From positions 930,001 through 994,000 of the forward strand of contig JAJTUP010000009.1 of assembly GCA_021399435.1 (NCBI GenBank): DNA of 64,000 nt. Direction: 5' to 3'. The notes under the pieces are model-generated. The model was not told where the DNA came from, did not search any database, and saw nothing but the letters and a program-made list of their open reading frames with translations. Position numbers and translations under genes: made by a program. The stretch is from Diaporthe sp. PMI_573 (lineage: Eukaryota > Ascomycota > Sordariomycetes > Diaporthales > Diaporthaceae). Below are positions 33,929 through 45,920 of the stretch, in pieces (the first letter of the stretch is position 1; every line of letters starts with the position of its first letter).

Positions 33929-36900
33929 GGTGATGGCGGCACTTCGCCTCTCTAAGTCGCGACCAAGCTCGCCACAGGTACACTCTTGCGACCTGCTATA
34001 GAGCTACGCTGGCGCCTGTCAGTGAATAATTGGGTCGTTTCATGAGACGAGGATCACGTACAGCAGAGCACTTGTGTGTTGTTGGATGGGACAAGAGCAA
34101 TGTCAACCGGTCCAGTCCCTCTGCCAGCCAGTCTTCACCTCTCGTCGCAATGTACAGTCAGTCGACGTACTGAGAAGCACAGAAGAGGCTCCAGTTTACA
34201 GACTCCAAAGAGGTCTAGGAGGGGCGATGGACAAGGCGCCGCACAGGGGACCAGTCTGTCTATTAATGAAGGACCAAAAATAATACTTGGAGACACGGAG
34301 GCGGGCAATGGAGACATTATGACGGCCAGCACGAGCCTTGCGCGGGCTCGGCGAACTCGTTTGAGCAGTCCGGGTAGTGTGAGGGTGAGCATCCAAGATG
34401 CGTGGGACAAGGGGCAGGGGGCAGGGGGCAGGGGCGAAAAGGGCGATGGAGACAAACAGGGGTCAGGCACATCATTGATTTCCGCAGACAGCAGGGCCTA
34501 GGCTTACCGAGCTGTGGGGACCTTACCGCACCCTACTGTGTACAGACAGGACAGACGTATCTGCCTATCTGAAGGATCCGCGCCCAGGCGTGCGAAAGGG
34601 CCCGTCTTACCTTCTGGGCGGACACGGTACGTTGGTACCATGCTGTAAGTGACGGGGACGGTCGAGACTAAGACCCCGAGGCTAGCCAAGTGCATGTGAG
34701 GACACCCGGGTACTTAGGTACGTACCTACAAAAGGCTTGGCACACAGCTTCCCAAGCTTTCCTTTCTTGGACACAATCGTCACCTTCGAAGTCATTATTT
34801 CATCTTCCAGCTTCTTCTTATAAGCCTCCATAGTCTGCCTCATTTACACCAGGTACAGTCCTCGAGACGCTGGTGGCGGACAAATGGCACTGTGGGCAGC
34901 GCAAGCTGCTGACAAGCCGTCATTTAGGCTTGCTGGCCTCGCATTCGGCCCATTCCGGAAGCCTCGTCAATCTGAATCGATCTGCTGCAACAGTCTCGCT
35001 TGCTGGGCGGACGATCACAGTCTCTGCGGCGCAGCGGGCCAAAAAGCATGCGCCAAAGTCTAATAGTTGGTCAATCCACAACCCACGGCCCAGACTGCAC
35101 GACATGTGCCATCCAACCATGACTTCTCATCTATCTGCCTAGCATTGGCTCGCCTCGCCAGCAGGCAGTGACAAACAGCAAGCGGGTTGATATTGCTAAT
35201 AAAGCTGAAGCTGAAGCTGACGATGAGCACTTACGCACGTACGACGGCACGACGCAACGGACAGAAGGATCCGCACGATACGGCTTGTTGCATCCTCCAG
35301 AGACTCAGTCTGTCTCGTTGTTACTGTGCAGCCGTCGTTGCTGCGGCAGCGCCTCTCAACCGGCGGACGCTATCCTCATTAGTGAATGAGAGACATACTA
35401 CGGTCGGTAAGTTCGGGCCACCCGATCAGGGATTCCACAAATCACTGATAGCAGTAATTCGGGGCAACTCAGACAGAGATCGCACCCGGGGGGGGATCTG
35501 CAGAGGATTGATCCAATCGTTCCAGTGGGGCAGTCCCCTGGCTCCATCTCTTTCTTGGGCGGGCGACAGGGATCAAATTCTTCTCTTTCTCTTTCGAATT
35601 CGAATTCGGACATGACAGGACTAGTGTCACCCGGAGTGATTCTTTCCGCACCTACACAGTAGTCCCATGTTCTTCTGCCTATGGACCCGCGACCCGCCAG
35701 TCGTCACCAATTGTTTTACCCGTCTCACATAAGGGTGAAGTCGTTGGCCACTCATAGCGCCTCGTTCTTGGTGCCTCGCAAGCCATTGCATCGCAGATGG
35801 GTAACAGTATGCGGCGAATACGATGTCCACACCGGGGTCCGTATTAGGGGAGCAGCCCGGCGACGGCAGGCTGATGTGAGGATGATGCCGCTGAATGCCT
35901 GTCTCTGTCAGCGACGCCCGCCAGCCAGCAGGACTCGGGCCGGAGGCGCAAGGCGCAGTGAGATTGGCCGCCTTGTCTTCCCCATCACAACCCTGTACCC
36001 GTTGTGTATCGGGGTCCTCGATCACCCCGACAGCCCGTCCGCCCGTGGGCCACCAGAGGATTTCAACCGTTCAACTCAATTCGTCCTGCAGACATTTCGT
36101 CTTATGTTGAGAGGTCCGTCTGACATTGTGTGAGATGGACCATATATCGTATCATTACTCCTGACTCAGCCAGGCAGCGCGCCTGAGTCTATCTTGACGC
36201 CCCCGCGTTTCGCAACTCAAATGGGACTCGGCAAACGTGCACGCGGCAGAACCTTGTTACTGTCCAGGTACGGTGCAACTGCACGCCAGTCAAACACTAG
36301 TGTATGGCGTACACACTACCACTGTACCTCTGCAATGTACTGAGCGCACATGGGCCGCTCACCTGGCTGGCCTGTCCTGGCACCCCAACACCTTGCAAGC
36401 TTCTAGAAAAAACGCGGACCCCTTCGACGGGCCCACGGCAAGTGGCTACTATCCGCCAACGACCAGGAGCCGTATCAACGACATGTCCTCGTCCGGCTGA
36501 AGCTGCCTCAACATCTCTGATACGCCAATCAAGTACCCAAACAGTCCTGCACAATGGCCTCAGAGCCCTGCAGCCCCTACCCATCCCTATGTCCCCACAC
36601 AAACAGCCGAGACCTGTTTGTATGCAAACGCCTACTGTCCACCGCGGTAGCCTAGAGCCTAGTACGGGTACGCACCTAGGAGCCTGGTGTGTAAGTACGG
36701 TATTGGCAGCCAAGCGTCCGCTTCAATTTCGAAACCCACTCACCTAATTTCGGCTACTTCTCGTACGCAAAAATCCTGCCGGTCCATTTACCCTTCCGAG
36801 CAATGTTATTGTGAACGACTGGCAGAGCAGCCTTGGCCACGTGGCATTCACAGTATCAGGATCCCCCATAGCCTGTGCGATCGCGCTCCCGATCCGCTAT

Positions 36901-39763
36901 CTGGATCCGCCCGGCCAACCGGGGCGCCCGGTGTTGTTTGGCCGGCTTTGTTCATCCACAACAAGAAGCCGGGCCCGACAAGACCCCGAGAACACCCACT
37001 GTTCTTTTACCCACGTGACAGCTCGCTCTCGTTCTGATCGCCTCGTGAAACATACACGGCTCACATTACTTCCCCCACAGCCCGGTCCAAACACCTGACT
37101 GACTGACTGACACAACGGCTCGGGAGCTTGTCAGGAAATCCGGGGGGGCCCAAGGCCCGTTCCCGAAGGCCCACATTGAAGTCCAGCTCATTGCCAGCTC
37201 ATGGCCGCAGAAATATCAGATGACGTGATGCATGAACGAATGGTGGCGACGCGAGAGCGCGTGGTGTGGTCGCGATGAGCCTCATGGCCACCCACTCGTC
37301 ATCATTTATGTTCCTTCTCATCACAATGGTGCACGCAAGCTGGGATCCCTAACTTGTCGTAGGGCAGCCGAACAGGGACGACCCAACACCCTGGACACTG
37401 CGGCTACATGCATGGTGGGCGGGCCAATTAGCACAGAACAATCTCTCAGGAACAGACAAATTGGCCGTGATATAGCCTCCTCTGTCATAATGGTAGTGTG
37501 GCTGAACGACCATCAGCTAGACACTGACCTGGGCCGCGCCAGGTGTCCTGGCCTCACTCGCAAATAAGGTCTCCACTATCTCAACTCCTGCCACACATCC
37601 TTCAGCTACAGGCACAAACTAACGGACAACAAGTCCTTCCACCCGCCAAGTCTGTCGTCCAGGTACTGCTTACGGGGTCTAGGTAGGCCCCGAGCGACGT
37701 GGATTTCGGGGTGAGACTCGAGCCCGTGCAAATCCGTCCGTCCAGTGCCCACGCGAAGATGACTCCCGGACCCAGCCAGGCAGGCAGATGGGCAGGCGAT
37801 CAGCCGTCAGAGCACAAAAGTCTCCGGCTGTTCATATGCGTCTGGACCAGTCGGAAGCCTGAGTTTACTTTTGAAGTAGATAGCTCCACGGTAGGAAGAT
37901 CCGACTAGAGACACTGCCTACGGCAACATGCTACTGCTCCCCCCCCCCCACAGCGAACGGCTCGACACACCAGGAACAGAAACTCGTCCGTTTGTGGAGG
38001 AGATGGGAGGGTCGAGATCGTCACGACTGCCGAAGTACCTCCAGCGTTTCTTCTAGACCCTTGGTCCATCTCTCGGTGATAGTCACGTCGTCGCTTTGTC
38101 ACGACGTCCTTCCGGTGATAGATGTGCCCGTTGCCGCCTCTAGCGGACGGCCCAAAGCCCAAACGGTCGAGCCGCGTCAGGACGAGGTGACATGCCCTCG
38201 TGGAGCAGTCCGCTCGTCCAAGGCTTGTCTCCCACACCCTCCGGCACCGACTGTTCAGCTTCGGTGCTCGGCAAATGCGGGCTGCGAAGCACTCAAGTGC
38301 TCCTATCACACACCTGGGCAGTCGGGCCGCCGGGACAAGACATGTCTCCGCTTGGCTTCGATCGCCTCGCCAACGGCACGGGCTACACTAGAATGTCTCG
38401 GTGTTTTGCGGATCTAAGACGGGCTCCACTGAAATGTCGGAGCATCTGGTGTAGGTCAAATATCTGGCGACCGATTGGGTTTGTCTCATGGGAATCACCT
38501 CCGCAGGTACGTAGGTAGAAGCGGACTCGGATTGCCCACCGAGATAGTAGTTCGGTATAGGCTTCGTAAGATCAAGGAAGAAACTTTGCTCCACTCAGCG
38601 CGAAGAGCTTCAGCGCCCTGCAACGTACAGCCGAATACTGTACACCAGTGCTCCCGCGCGGCCCCACATGCTCATGCTTCGGGCACCAAGGTTGTCGATG
38701 GTCGAGATCTGACCGATCAGTCTGGACGGCAGGCTGTCGGGGAACAATACCATCCGTAAATTCGGTCTGTCGGGCGGACATTGACGCCGCAGTGTCCGAA
38801 GGATTGAAATCTTGCTTCTGGGGGGTGGCCGCGGCTCGTGAAGATAGCCAACTGCGTTCCGCAAGACTTGTAACTCGGTCGACATGCCAGGACTGAGAGC
38901 AGGCAGAAGCAAATGGTTGGCGCGGGTTGTTACTGTGGCGGGAATTCATTACCAGCTGTTAGCTGACGGCGTTTGGGAGAATCGATGGGCAGGAGGATGA
39001 ATCAGTTCTCCAAAAAATTATTTACTCTGCTTAGGGTAACACAATGGATTTATGAGAAAACGGTGCTCCGAGGAATTGAACGGGACGGAAACGCAGAGCA
39101 GTACCACACAAAGACATTTAAATCCATTTCCTGACCTATTGCCATTCCCCGGCGTCTCAAGGGCCCCCGACCCAAGTCGTGTGACCTGTCCCATTCCCGC
39201 GTTCAAAGAAGCGCGTGTTTGAATGACACCGGCGTCCTCGACTTTTTCAAATGTCACTCCCACTTTGAAGGTTTCAAGTCTACGTCTTTGAATCCGTGGT
39301 ATAGGCCTGGCCCGGAACAGGTTGATATGGCTGCGACAACTCATATTTGCGGATTTATCGTCCATTAGTCTCACCGTAACCGAGCTGACCCTGCAAGATC
39401 AATTCACCGTCAGGTCGAGGCTTGCGACTGAGCTTCTATCATGACTTTCAACCATGATGCAAAAAAAAATGAAAACATTGTCGCAAAACAAATATCTCAT
39501 TCCATAGCCATCAAGAGGCAGCTACTGATCTGATGAAGACCCGTTTCGAGCACAAGTTCCACCAAGATGACAGACGAGAGTGACTCCAGAATGTACACAC
39601 AACCGAGCGAAACATGATGCGTGCGGTGAGCTTGAGTGATGCTCTTTTGCAAGGCTGAACAATTGCCGTGATCGTTATTGATCTGGGGTCTTTCCGCATC
39701 CTTATCCACCTGAAGCTGAAACAATTTGAAGCAAGCCAAGACACTTTTGAAAATCACACTTGT
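33929..39763. other. Long gene-free region (nearly 6 kb)
   Basis: No frame here matches a family or shows paired splice sites and a sensible start. It holds the upstream region of the ABC transporter, with a G-quadruplex motif at 34411-34434, TACCTAGGTA-type elements near 34711, 36673 and 38507, a GAAGCT triplet-like repeat near 35204-35218, TTCGAAT repeats near 35596-35607, a four-fold CTGA run near 37097-37112 and a C11 run at 37939-37949. It could hold a long non-coding RNA or a decayed element, but I cannot show either. Confidence 0.4.
34411..34434 (+). other. G-quadruplex motif upstream of the ABC transporter
   Basis: Four runs of four or five G (34411-34414, 34417-34421, 34424-34428, 34431-34434) are separated only by CA. 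This is an almost ideal short-loop quadruplex motif. It lies about 480 bases upstream of the ABC transporter ATG, G-rich on the strand that would be the transcription template. Confidence 0.6.
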
Positions 39764-40137
39764 TTAGGCGGAAACCTTCCGTTTGATCCAGACGCTGTTG
39801 TCCACGACGTCGAAAATTCCCGAGTCATCGGAACCATCGCAAGGAACATCCCCCGCAGCAGTCTCATCGTGATTCCATCCCCAGATGGAACTCTTGAACT
39901 CGTCCCTATAAAGGAGGTCGAAGTCTCGAATGCGATCCTTGTAGGGCTCGAACTCCTTCTGTTCCTGTCGCAGTAAACCATTGCGTTTGCAGGCGAAGTA
40001 CATATACTCCAACAGAGTATCCGACAGCGGGAGGAGTCCTTTTCCATCTTTGCCACCCTTGACCTCTTCAACTGCGACGGCCTGGCCAAGCTTGCAGAGT
40101 GTATGCTTTTGCTCTGTCATCACGACGCCAGGGTAAA
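39764..40137 (-). pseudogene. Out-of-frame continuation of the BTB gene
   Basis: Directly after the BTB gene's stop, the next frame reads TEQKHTLCKLGQAV and a further about 100 residues to a TGA-type end at 39764, including LPLSDTLLEYMYFACKR. This is the pattern in which fungal BTB proteins of this type usually end (a His/Cys-containing segment, then an LSD..LEYM helix). A change of one base near 40137/40138 would join it to the upstream frame, giving about 634 residues. No intron of workable size fits: the only GT-AG pair is 25 nt. It is either a real frameshift or a base error. Confidence 0.5.
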
Positions 40138-41930
40138 CAAGCCTCTGATCTCCATTTTGTCGATCTTTTCAATCAGCGCGGCCACGCTTCCCTTGTAGCT
40201 GACAGGCTCCGGAATGGGAAACAGAGACTGCTGCACCAGATTGGCCATCAAGGAGCCCAAGAGCTTTTGGTTGCACTCGAAGTGGCCCTCGATGGACTTG
40301 CAGTACTGATTGCCGTGGAAATTCTTTGCGTCCATGAAGTATTCGAGTGGAACCTTGAGTGAGTCCAACAGGATTTCGAGGCTTTCGGTGCGGAGACTTT
40401 CGATGCTGTCTAGAATTTCCTCCTGCTGCATAGGAAAATCTTTGAGGCGCTTTCCATCCTCGTCACTGATCTCATGGGCGGCTTCTCGAATCAGAACCTT
40501 TGTAGTCTTGAAGTCGCCAATTGCATAAGCTACTCGAAGAGCCTCAGTGCTGCTTAGCTTAGACGTGGCCAGTCCATTGTTGAAGCCATCGATCCAAGAG
40601 GGAGCGAAGAGGTGGTAGTTGGTTTGTTCCAAACTAACATCGTATTTCTCGAGCACTTCCAACACCGTGTACAGCTGGTCGGGATTGGGCTTCGAGGCCA
40701 CCAGTGCTCTGGGAAATTTGTTGTGGAGCAGACAGAACATGATTTTGAGACCGAGCCTGGAGTAAAATTGATCAGCTGTGGCCACGAACATAAGTTTACC
40801 CATACTAGGGGGGACTTGACGGCAAGATGAAACGTGAATGGTCATGTGCTGGGAGTCGGATGGGCACAGAAGGTCCCCTAACGAGAACATGCGGCCGGGA
40901 GTAAGATGAATACGGGCATGAAAATCTAGGGTAGGGAAAAGACTGGACAGAATTGGAAGGGTATAATATAGCAGGCGATGAAAGGTGGACGGTCGAAGAC
41001 ATGCAGATTCGGTACTTACGGGTTGTCATCCAGCTCCCATACCCACTCCTCCTTGTTGCCACGAGTGTGGCTACCATAGATCATGGCCTCAAACTTGGGG
41101 GAGGCCTTCTCAAGGATGGCTGATACAACTTCAAACACGTAGACTTTGCCGTCCTCCCCTCTTGCTTTGACGTACAAGTCGCTGTCCCGATGAAGTCGGG
41201 GGTTGCAGCAACCAGGAGCGCCGGCGACTGGGCTAGAGAGCCTCTTGCGAGTGCTGGCAGTGTAGAAGAACTTGATGACATCGTTTCCGATATTGTCCTT
41301 GTCATTGGGGTCCACGAACTTGTGATCCTCAGACTCAGCTGACTCATTGGTTGCGATATCATCGGAAACGCTTGTGTGGGCCTCGGAAGTACCATGGTCA
41401 GACTCGCCGGCGCCCTCCGCAGAGACAACTGTGGTGGAACTGGTGGTGACCACAGTCTCTGGAGTCGAGCTGCGGACCACACTCTCGTCAGGTTGCGAAG
41501 CGAGTCTGGCAGGATCATTGTCGCCGACATGATCCGCCACAGATTCAGGCTCTGGAGATGGAAGGACATTATTGGGCTCAGCAGGCGCCTGGTGGCCAGA
41601 AGTCTCGTCTTCGATGGTCTTCTCGGTCGTAGAATTGCCGCTTGTGGCCTTGTCCGCAACACACTCGTCCTCGGGAGAAATTGAGGCGGGTTGCTCGTGG
41701 ATTGTGGCCAAGCTCCCAATTCTGCTGGTCATGACCATGGTCTCCGTCTCGCTAGTCTGTGGTGCTAGACCATCCTGGACCTCATCCGCCTGGATTTCCG
41801 AATCGACCTTGCTATCACCGCTATCCTTCGCAGCGACGTCGGGGGGGTCAGGGCAGCTGTCAGGCAGAGACATTGTTGCAGCGGTGACCTGGTCCAGCTC
41901 AGCTGGAACCTTGTCGGATGTCGAACACAT
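40120..41930 (-). CDS. BTB/POZ domain protein
   Basis: Exons 41930-41020 and 40756-40120 encode 515 residues as read. The first 240 residues are acidic and Ser/Thr/Glu-rich, probably disordered. The BTB fold starts at about residue 250 (SDLYVKAR, then FEVVSAILEKASPKFEAMI). It continues across the intron (40757-41019, 263 nt, CC/GTAAGT to CTCCAG) into LGLKIMFCLLHNKFP, then the helical region with LYTVLEVLEKYD and a conserved-looking SWIDGFN segment. BTB proteins mediate dimerisation and often recruit Cullin-3, but the many fungal members of this kind have no assigned role. The stop at 40120 comes early relative to the family, and an adjacent frame continues the expected C-terminus (see the neighbouring entry). 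Confidence 0.75.
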
Positions 41931-42869
41931 TTGGTGGCTGCTGATTTCAACCCATCAGCAGCTGCGGAGATGGAAAGAAAAGTGCAGCAAGATGTTGGAG
42001 AAAATATGACGCCTCTAATTGGGTAGGTACAGGCGATTTGTGCGAAAGTCGTGGGAAATGAGATCGGTTTGAACGCAGCACAGGGAAGAAAACCCCGTTG
42101 GACTCTCAAGTAGTGAGGATAGAAAGATGATGGATTTGAATTGGGTATTTTGAAACTGGCCGTAAGAATTCAGGCTGGTGGAACGAGACAAGAGCAGGGA
42201 AAGGAGGGAAAGGTGAAGCAGAGACAGCAGGCCACGCACAGGGTCACTTACCTCGCTTCAAAACCCAAGTCTTGAAGAAGAACTTGCCTCTGTACAGTAG
42301 CTGCAGACAAAGGACGGCCCAAAGAAGGCGAGTGTTGAGACAAAAGCTGCAGTGCTTCGGTGCTGATGGCTGTGGTGGAAAGAAGGGAGGTGGATTTGGC
42401 TTGAGAAGAGAGGAGGCTGCAGCTTTTGATGGGAGGGCCTGAGACTTTTGAAAACTGGGCAGTTGCCTTCAAACCTCTGCACCTTCCTTGCTTTGGACCG
42501 GAGGGACTCTGCAACCAGGGACTCTCTGCCAGGGGCTCGGGCACCCTGAGCGAGAATAGGTAGTACTGTCAGGTAGAAAGAAGCACTGGCTCTGCGCTCC
42601 CCATTTCTTTTGAATGGAGGCCTGCCCTACAATTGATCGAAAAAGATGAGTAATGTTTCAATCATATGCCCAGGAATTCTCTCGTCAAAAATGTACGGCA
42701 CAGACAGAGCTTTTCTAGTGGCATGACGTGGATGTCTGACGCCATTGAGAACAAGGAGCTGGCATGATCGCATATTGGTGATAAAATGATAAAATGTTTC
42801 TTCTGGTGCCTGCCAATCTATCTGATCAAGCTACCCAAGCTTTGTCCAGAATCAAAGGAAGTACGCTCA
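41931..42869. other. Upstream region of the BTB gene
   Basis: No supported gene. It has pyrimidine- and purine-rich tracts near 42180-42240, a TAGGTAC element at 42024-42030, and a 9-base tandem repeat (GATAAAATG twice) near 42779-42796. Confidence 0.4.
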
Positions 42870-44026
42870 TCATAGGATGTCTTCGCCGACGGAACTCAAG
42901 GGACTCAAGGGACTCATCTCCACATCCTCGCCACCACGAGAGCCTCTGCCCATCGAGTGAACATCTTTGCCCTCGTCACCCTGCTGCGCCTCTTGTTTCT
43001 CCTCCCAGTGCCTCTTATAGACGAAACCGGAAAATGTCACAAGTAGCCGGTTGGGATCACTCCTTTCGACAGTGGCCTTGACCGTGCCAGAGAAGCTTCC
43101 CTCACCCTGATCGTTGTTTCTGTGACGGGGTCCGTAGACAATGATTGGGTCACCGCCACTCCTGAGAATGAATTGATGGGTCTCGTTCAAGGCAACAGAA
43201 CTTGGCCTGGAGCCCTCAGGAGCCTCGGTTGGTGCAACTAAGGAACGCTTTTTGCCGCCGCGGTTGGCGGATTTGTTCTTGTCAGCCCTTCTTACTCCCG
43301 CAGCATTCTCGATCGGGCCGAATTTGGTCTCGTTCTCGCTGATGTACTCCAAGAAGTCACGGGCGGCTCTCTCTGTACAAGTTGGCCCATCAGCAAATGC
43401 CATTCACGGCGGAGGAATCTGGGAGCTGATGGCTTACAAGCGCGCTCGTACTCCCATGGCTGCGCAAATAAATCGGGATCAATGTCGGCCTTGGCTGGGC
43501 CCCAGGTAAGCTCGCCCCGTTTGAATCCCCAGCTGGCCTCGTCATCATCTGTGGCATTACCACGTCCATTCTCGTCCCAGTGGCGAGTGTAAGCCAGGCA
43601 GATCGTGTTCACCTGGACAGCAGTGGGGTTGTTTGCGGCCCAGTGTTTGTTGTGGCAGCGTAGGCGTTCGGCAGCCTCACTCCAGAAGTCGCTCGTCAGA
43701 GGATTTTCCTGGCATTCATCAAGCCACTCGTCGCAGCAGGCCTCAATGACTTCGGCGACGCGGACGCAGACGGGCGTCTGGGTGCTGGCGGGCAACATCT
43801 TGTGGTTGCCACCTGGCGCGACCTGGGCGCCCAGGATGGCCGCGAGATGTGCGCCGTCCCTGCCGCTGAAGATATTGTTGGTTGTGGTGAAGCGGAAGCC
43901 TGGCAGCTTCAAGAGCGTCTGGACCGTGTGGTCTCTACTACCCGGCCTGGGTCCGGGCGCCCCTCGAGGGACCTGCAATGATGTAGGTCTCTCAACCACC
44001 GACGGGTCTAACCTCCTTACGGGCAT
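42870..44026 (-). CDS. Hypothetical protein, unrecognised
   Basis: Two frames, 44026-43438 and 43366-42870, are best joined as one 361-residue protein. The first contains a compact region with many Trp and Cys (RVAEVIEACCDEWLDECQ, then FWSEAAERLRCHNKHW and WGFKRGELTWGPAKAD) and a QPWEYERA helix. The second starts ARDFLEYISENE and becomes basic and disordered (KNKSANRGGKKRS), then has a beta-rich stretch (HQFILRSGGDPIIVYG). The donor T/GTAAGC is clear. The acceptor is not: the first CAG of a CAGAGAGAG run would create a stop, so the last AG of the run (71-nt intron 43367-43437) is proposed. A C-terminal SPLSPLSS comes from a 9-base tandem repeat. I do not recognise the family. Confidence 0.55.
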
Positions 44027-45695
44027 AGACTGACGAGTCGAGCGGCGAAGTGTGCTAGGTGTATCAGGAGCCTCGCTTCAAGAAGAGTTAGCGACCGGTT
44101 CTTGTGGCACGGGGGAACCGCATGATACCTTCCGGGGGCATTGCTGCGTTCAGGCGTCTGCGGTCGAGGTTGGGACTCGTGGTGACTGTAGTTTGAAGGA
44201 CTGGTCAGTATTTCAAATCAATCTTGAATGTGACCATGAATGGGGATCAATCACAAGCTACGTCAGTACGAAACGCAAGTAACGGCCGTCAGTGGCTGTT
44301 TGTGCGCACCCTCGTGTGGTGTCGAAAACGTACCTAGGCGCGATGGTGTCGCTTCCATCCGGATGGTACTGCGAACTGAGATTTATCAGCATTGGCAATG
44401 CTTTCGTATTTAAATATAATGACATGATGTTTGACATGCCTGTCGGGATCATCCATGGTGTTATCTCAAAGACCTGTGGGCACAGTTCTCTTGGTGTGTT
44501 GTTGAGCTCGAGTCGTCGGGGGAAATGATGTCGAGATGAGATGGTGGATGCTTAAGCCTTAAGATCTACATCCCTGCTTCGCAAGATCCGCACGATGTGC
44601 TTTCACCGGTACGAGCCTTTGTTGGTTATAACCCTGTGGACAAGTGAATGAATTGGGGATGGGGCAGCCTTGGACCTGTGTATCTTGGTGCTTTTCCCTG
44701 TCTTTTTCGCAAGGCTGTCAGGCGATTTGGATCGTATCGAGCGTCATAATGAGGCTCATAATGAGTCTAAGACGACCATGCGCTTGGGGTGTATTTCAAT
44801 GTTGTTCTGTGGCTGGGTTCAACAGAGTAAGAATGGGTCGATGAGAACATCAAGTACGTCCAGAAGTTGCAAACCGATGCTTATTTTCCACGTGCTATAG
44901 AAGGCTCTTACTCACTCTCAGCCGGCTTAAGCAGGAGCTATGGAGCTCTCACTTGTCCAGTCTCACGCTAGCACTTTCCCCTTTGCCTTGCTCTGTCCGG
45001 CGCCAGAGGAGCTCCGGACCATTCTCCAGTCTCGCCGGTCCGGTTCGATAGCAGTGAGGTTTTTTCAAGATTGAAATCGTTTCATTCAGTCCATGTAATG
45101 GAGACAACTTCGCACCTGTTCAAATTCCAATCATATTTCGTATGTAATCATATGTGCATCACCACCTTTTGGACATCCCCGGGTCACTATAAACTTCGGC
45201 TTGTCTTGCATTTGAGTGTTTTCTGTCCATCTTCCCGATAAAGGTGACGAGTTCCCTCCGATGAATTTTGTTGGTGCCGTAAGAAGACGTTGTTTGCAAG
45301 GGTTAGTATTTGTTGGCAAGGTTCCAAAAGTCATGCCCTGGTTGCGATTTCCCACAGCAGTGGATTGCATATCGAAGCATCATCTACAACCCCCCCCCCC
45401 CATCACGCTTGGGAACTGGGCTGACATCCAGACCGGGGAAGTGAGATTACCTGAGCGCACCCCTCGCTACCGATCCACAAATTATTGTCGGTCAAGTCCT
45501 GGACCCTTTCCCGATATTTTTGACGAGTGCCATGCTTGTTCTACATGTCGAAAGTCCCCGGTCTTTGCGCCGGAGCTCAGTGATGGATTTAGCCACGAAA
45601 CATCTGCGAAACCACGGCCTGCAGCTTGCTACTTACCTAGAAACTCGAAGTATCACCACAGCACCAAATTACTTTTGCGCTGCCTTTCAAACACC
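44027..45695. other. Gap, no supported gene
   Basis: This is the upstream region of the hypothetical gene and about 1.6 kb more. A plus-strand frame from 45216 runs into the candidate secreted protein, but its first part looks non-coding. A TACCTAGG element is at 44331 and a C12 run at 45390-45401. Confidence 0.4.
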
Positions 45696-45920
45696 ATGCA
45701 GTTTCTACTGAGCCTCCTGTGCTCCACTCTTATTATGGGAGCGTCCCCCAACGCAAGGTTCGCTGGGAAGAGTGCAGGCCCCGACCCCGTCGACCTCGAA
45801 TCTAGCCCGGATTTGCCTGACAGTCGCGTCCCTGAGAATCAATGCATTTCGAGTTTGTACCACGATGATGCAAAGCAAAACATGTGCAGCGAGAGCACTT
45901 TCTCGAACAACTTGAATTGA
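45696..45920 (+). CDS. Candidate small secreted protein (effector-like)
   Basis: An ATG at 45696 opens 74 residues. MQFLLSLLCSTLIMG is a good signal-peptide core, with cleavage likely near GASPNA. The mature part is about 54 residues, hydrophilic, with two Cys (NQC and QNMC) that could form one disulfide. There is no known domain. The frame extends further upstream, but this ATG is the one that creates a secretion signal. Such short, Cys-containing secreted proteins are common in plant-associated fungi, but function cannot be claimed. Confidence 0.4.
   Translation: MQFLLSLLCSTLIMGASPNARFAGKSAGPDPVDLESSPDLPDSRVPENQCISSLYHDDAKQNMCSESTFSNNLN

Noticed and set aside
29061..34500. Many frames of 60-240 codons on the plus strand across the ABC transporter
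   Set aside because: All are shadows of the 1552-residue minus-strand gene.
45028..45060. A GGTTCGA-containing segment that resembles a tRNA B box
   Set aside because: No matching A box or cloverleaf stems could be drawn around it.
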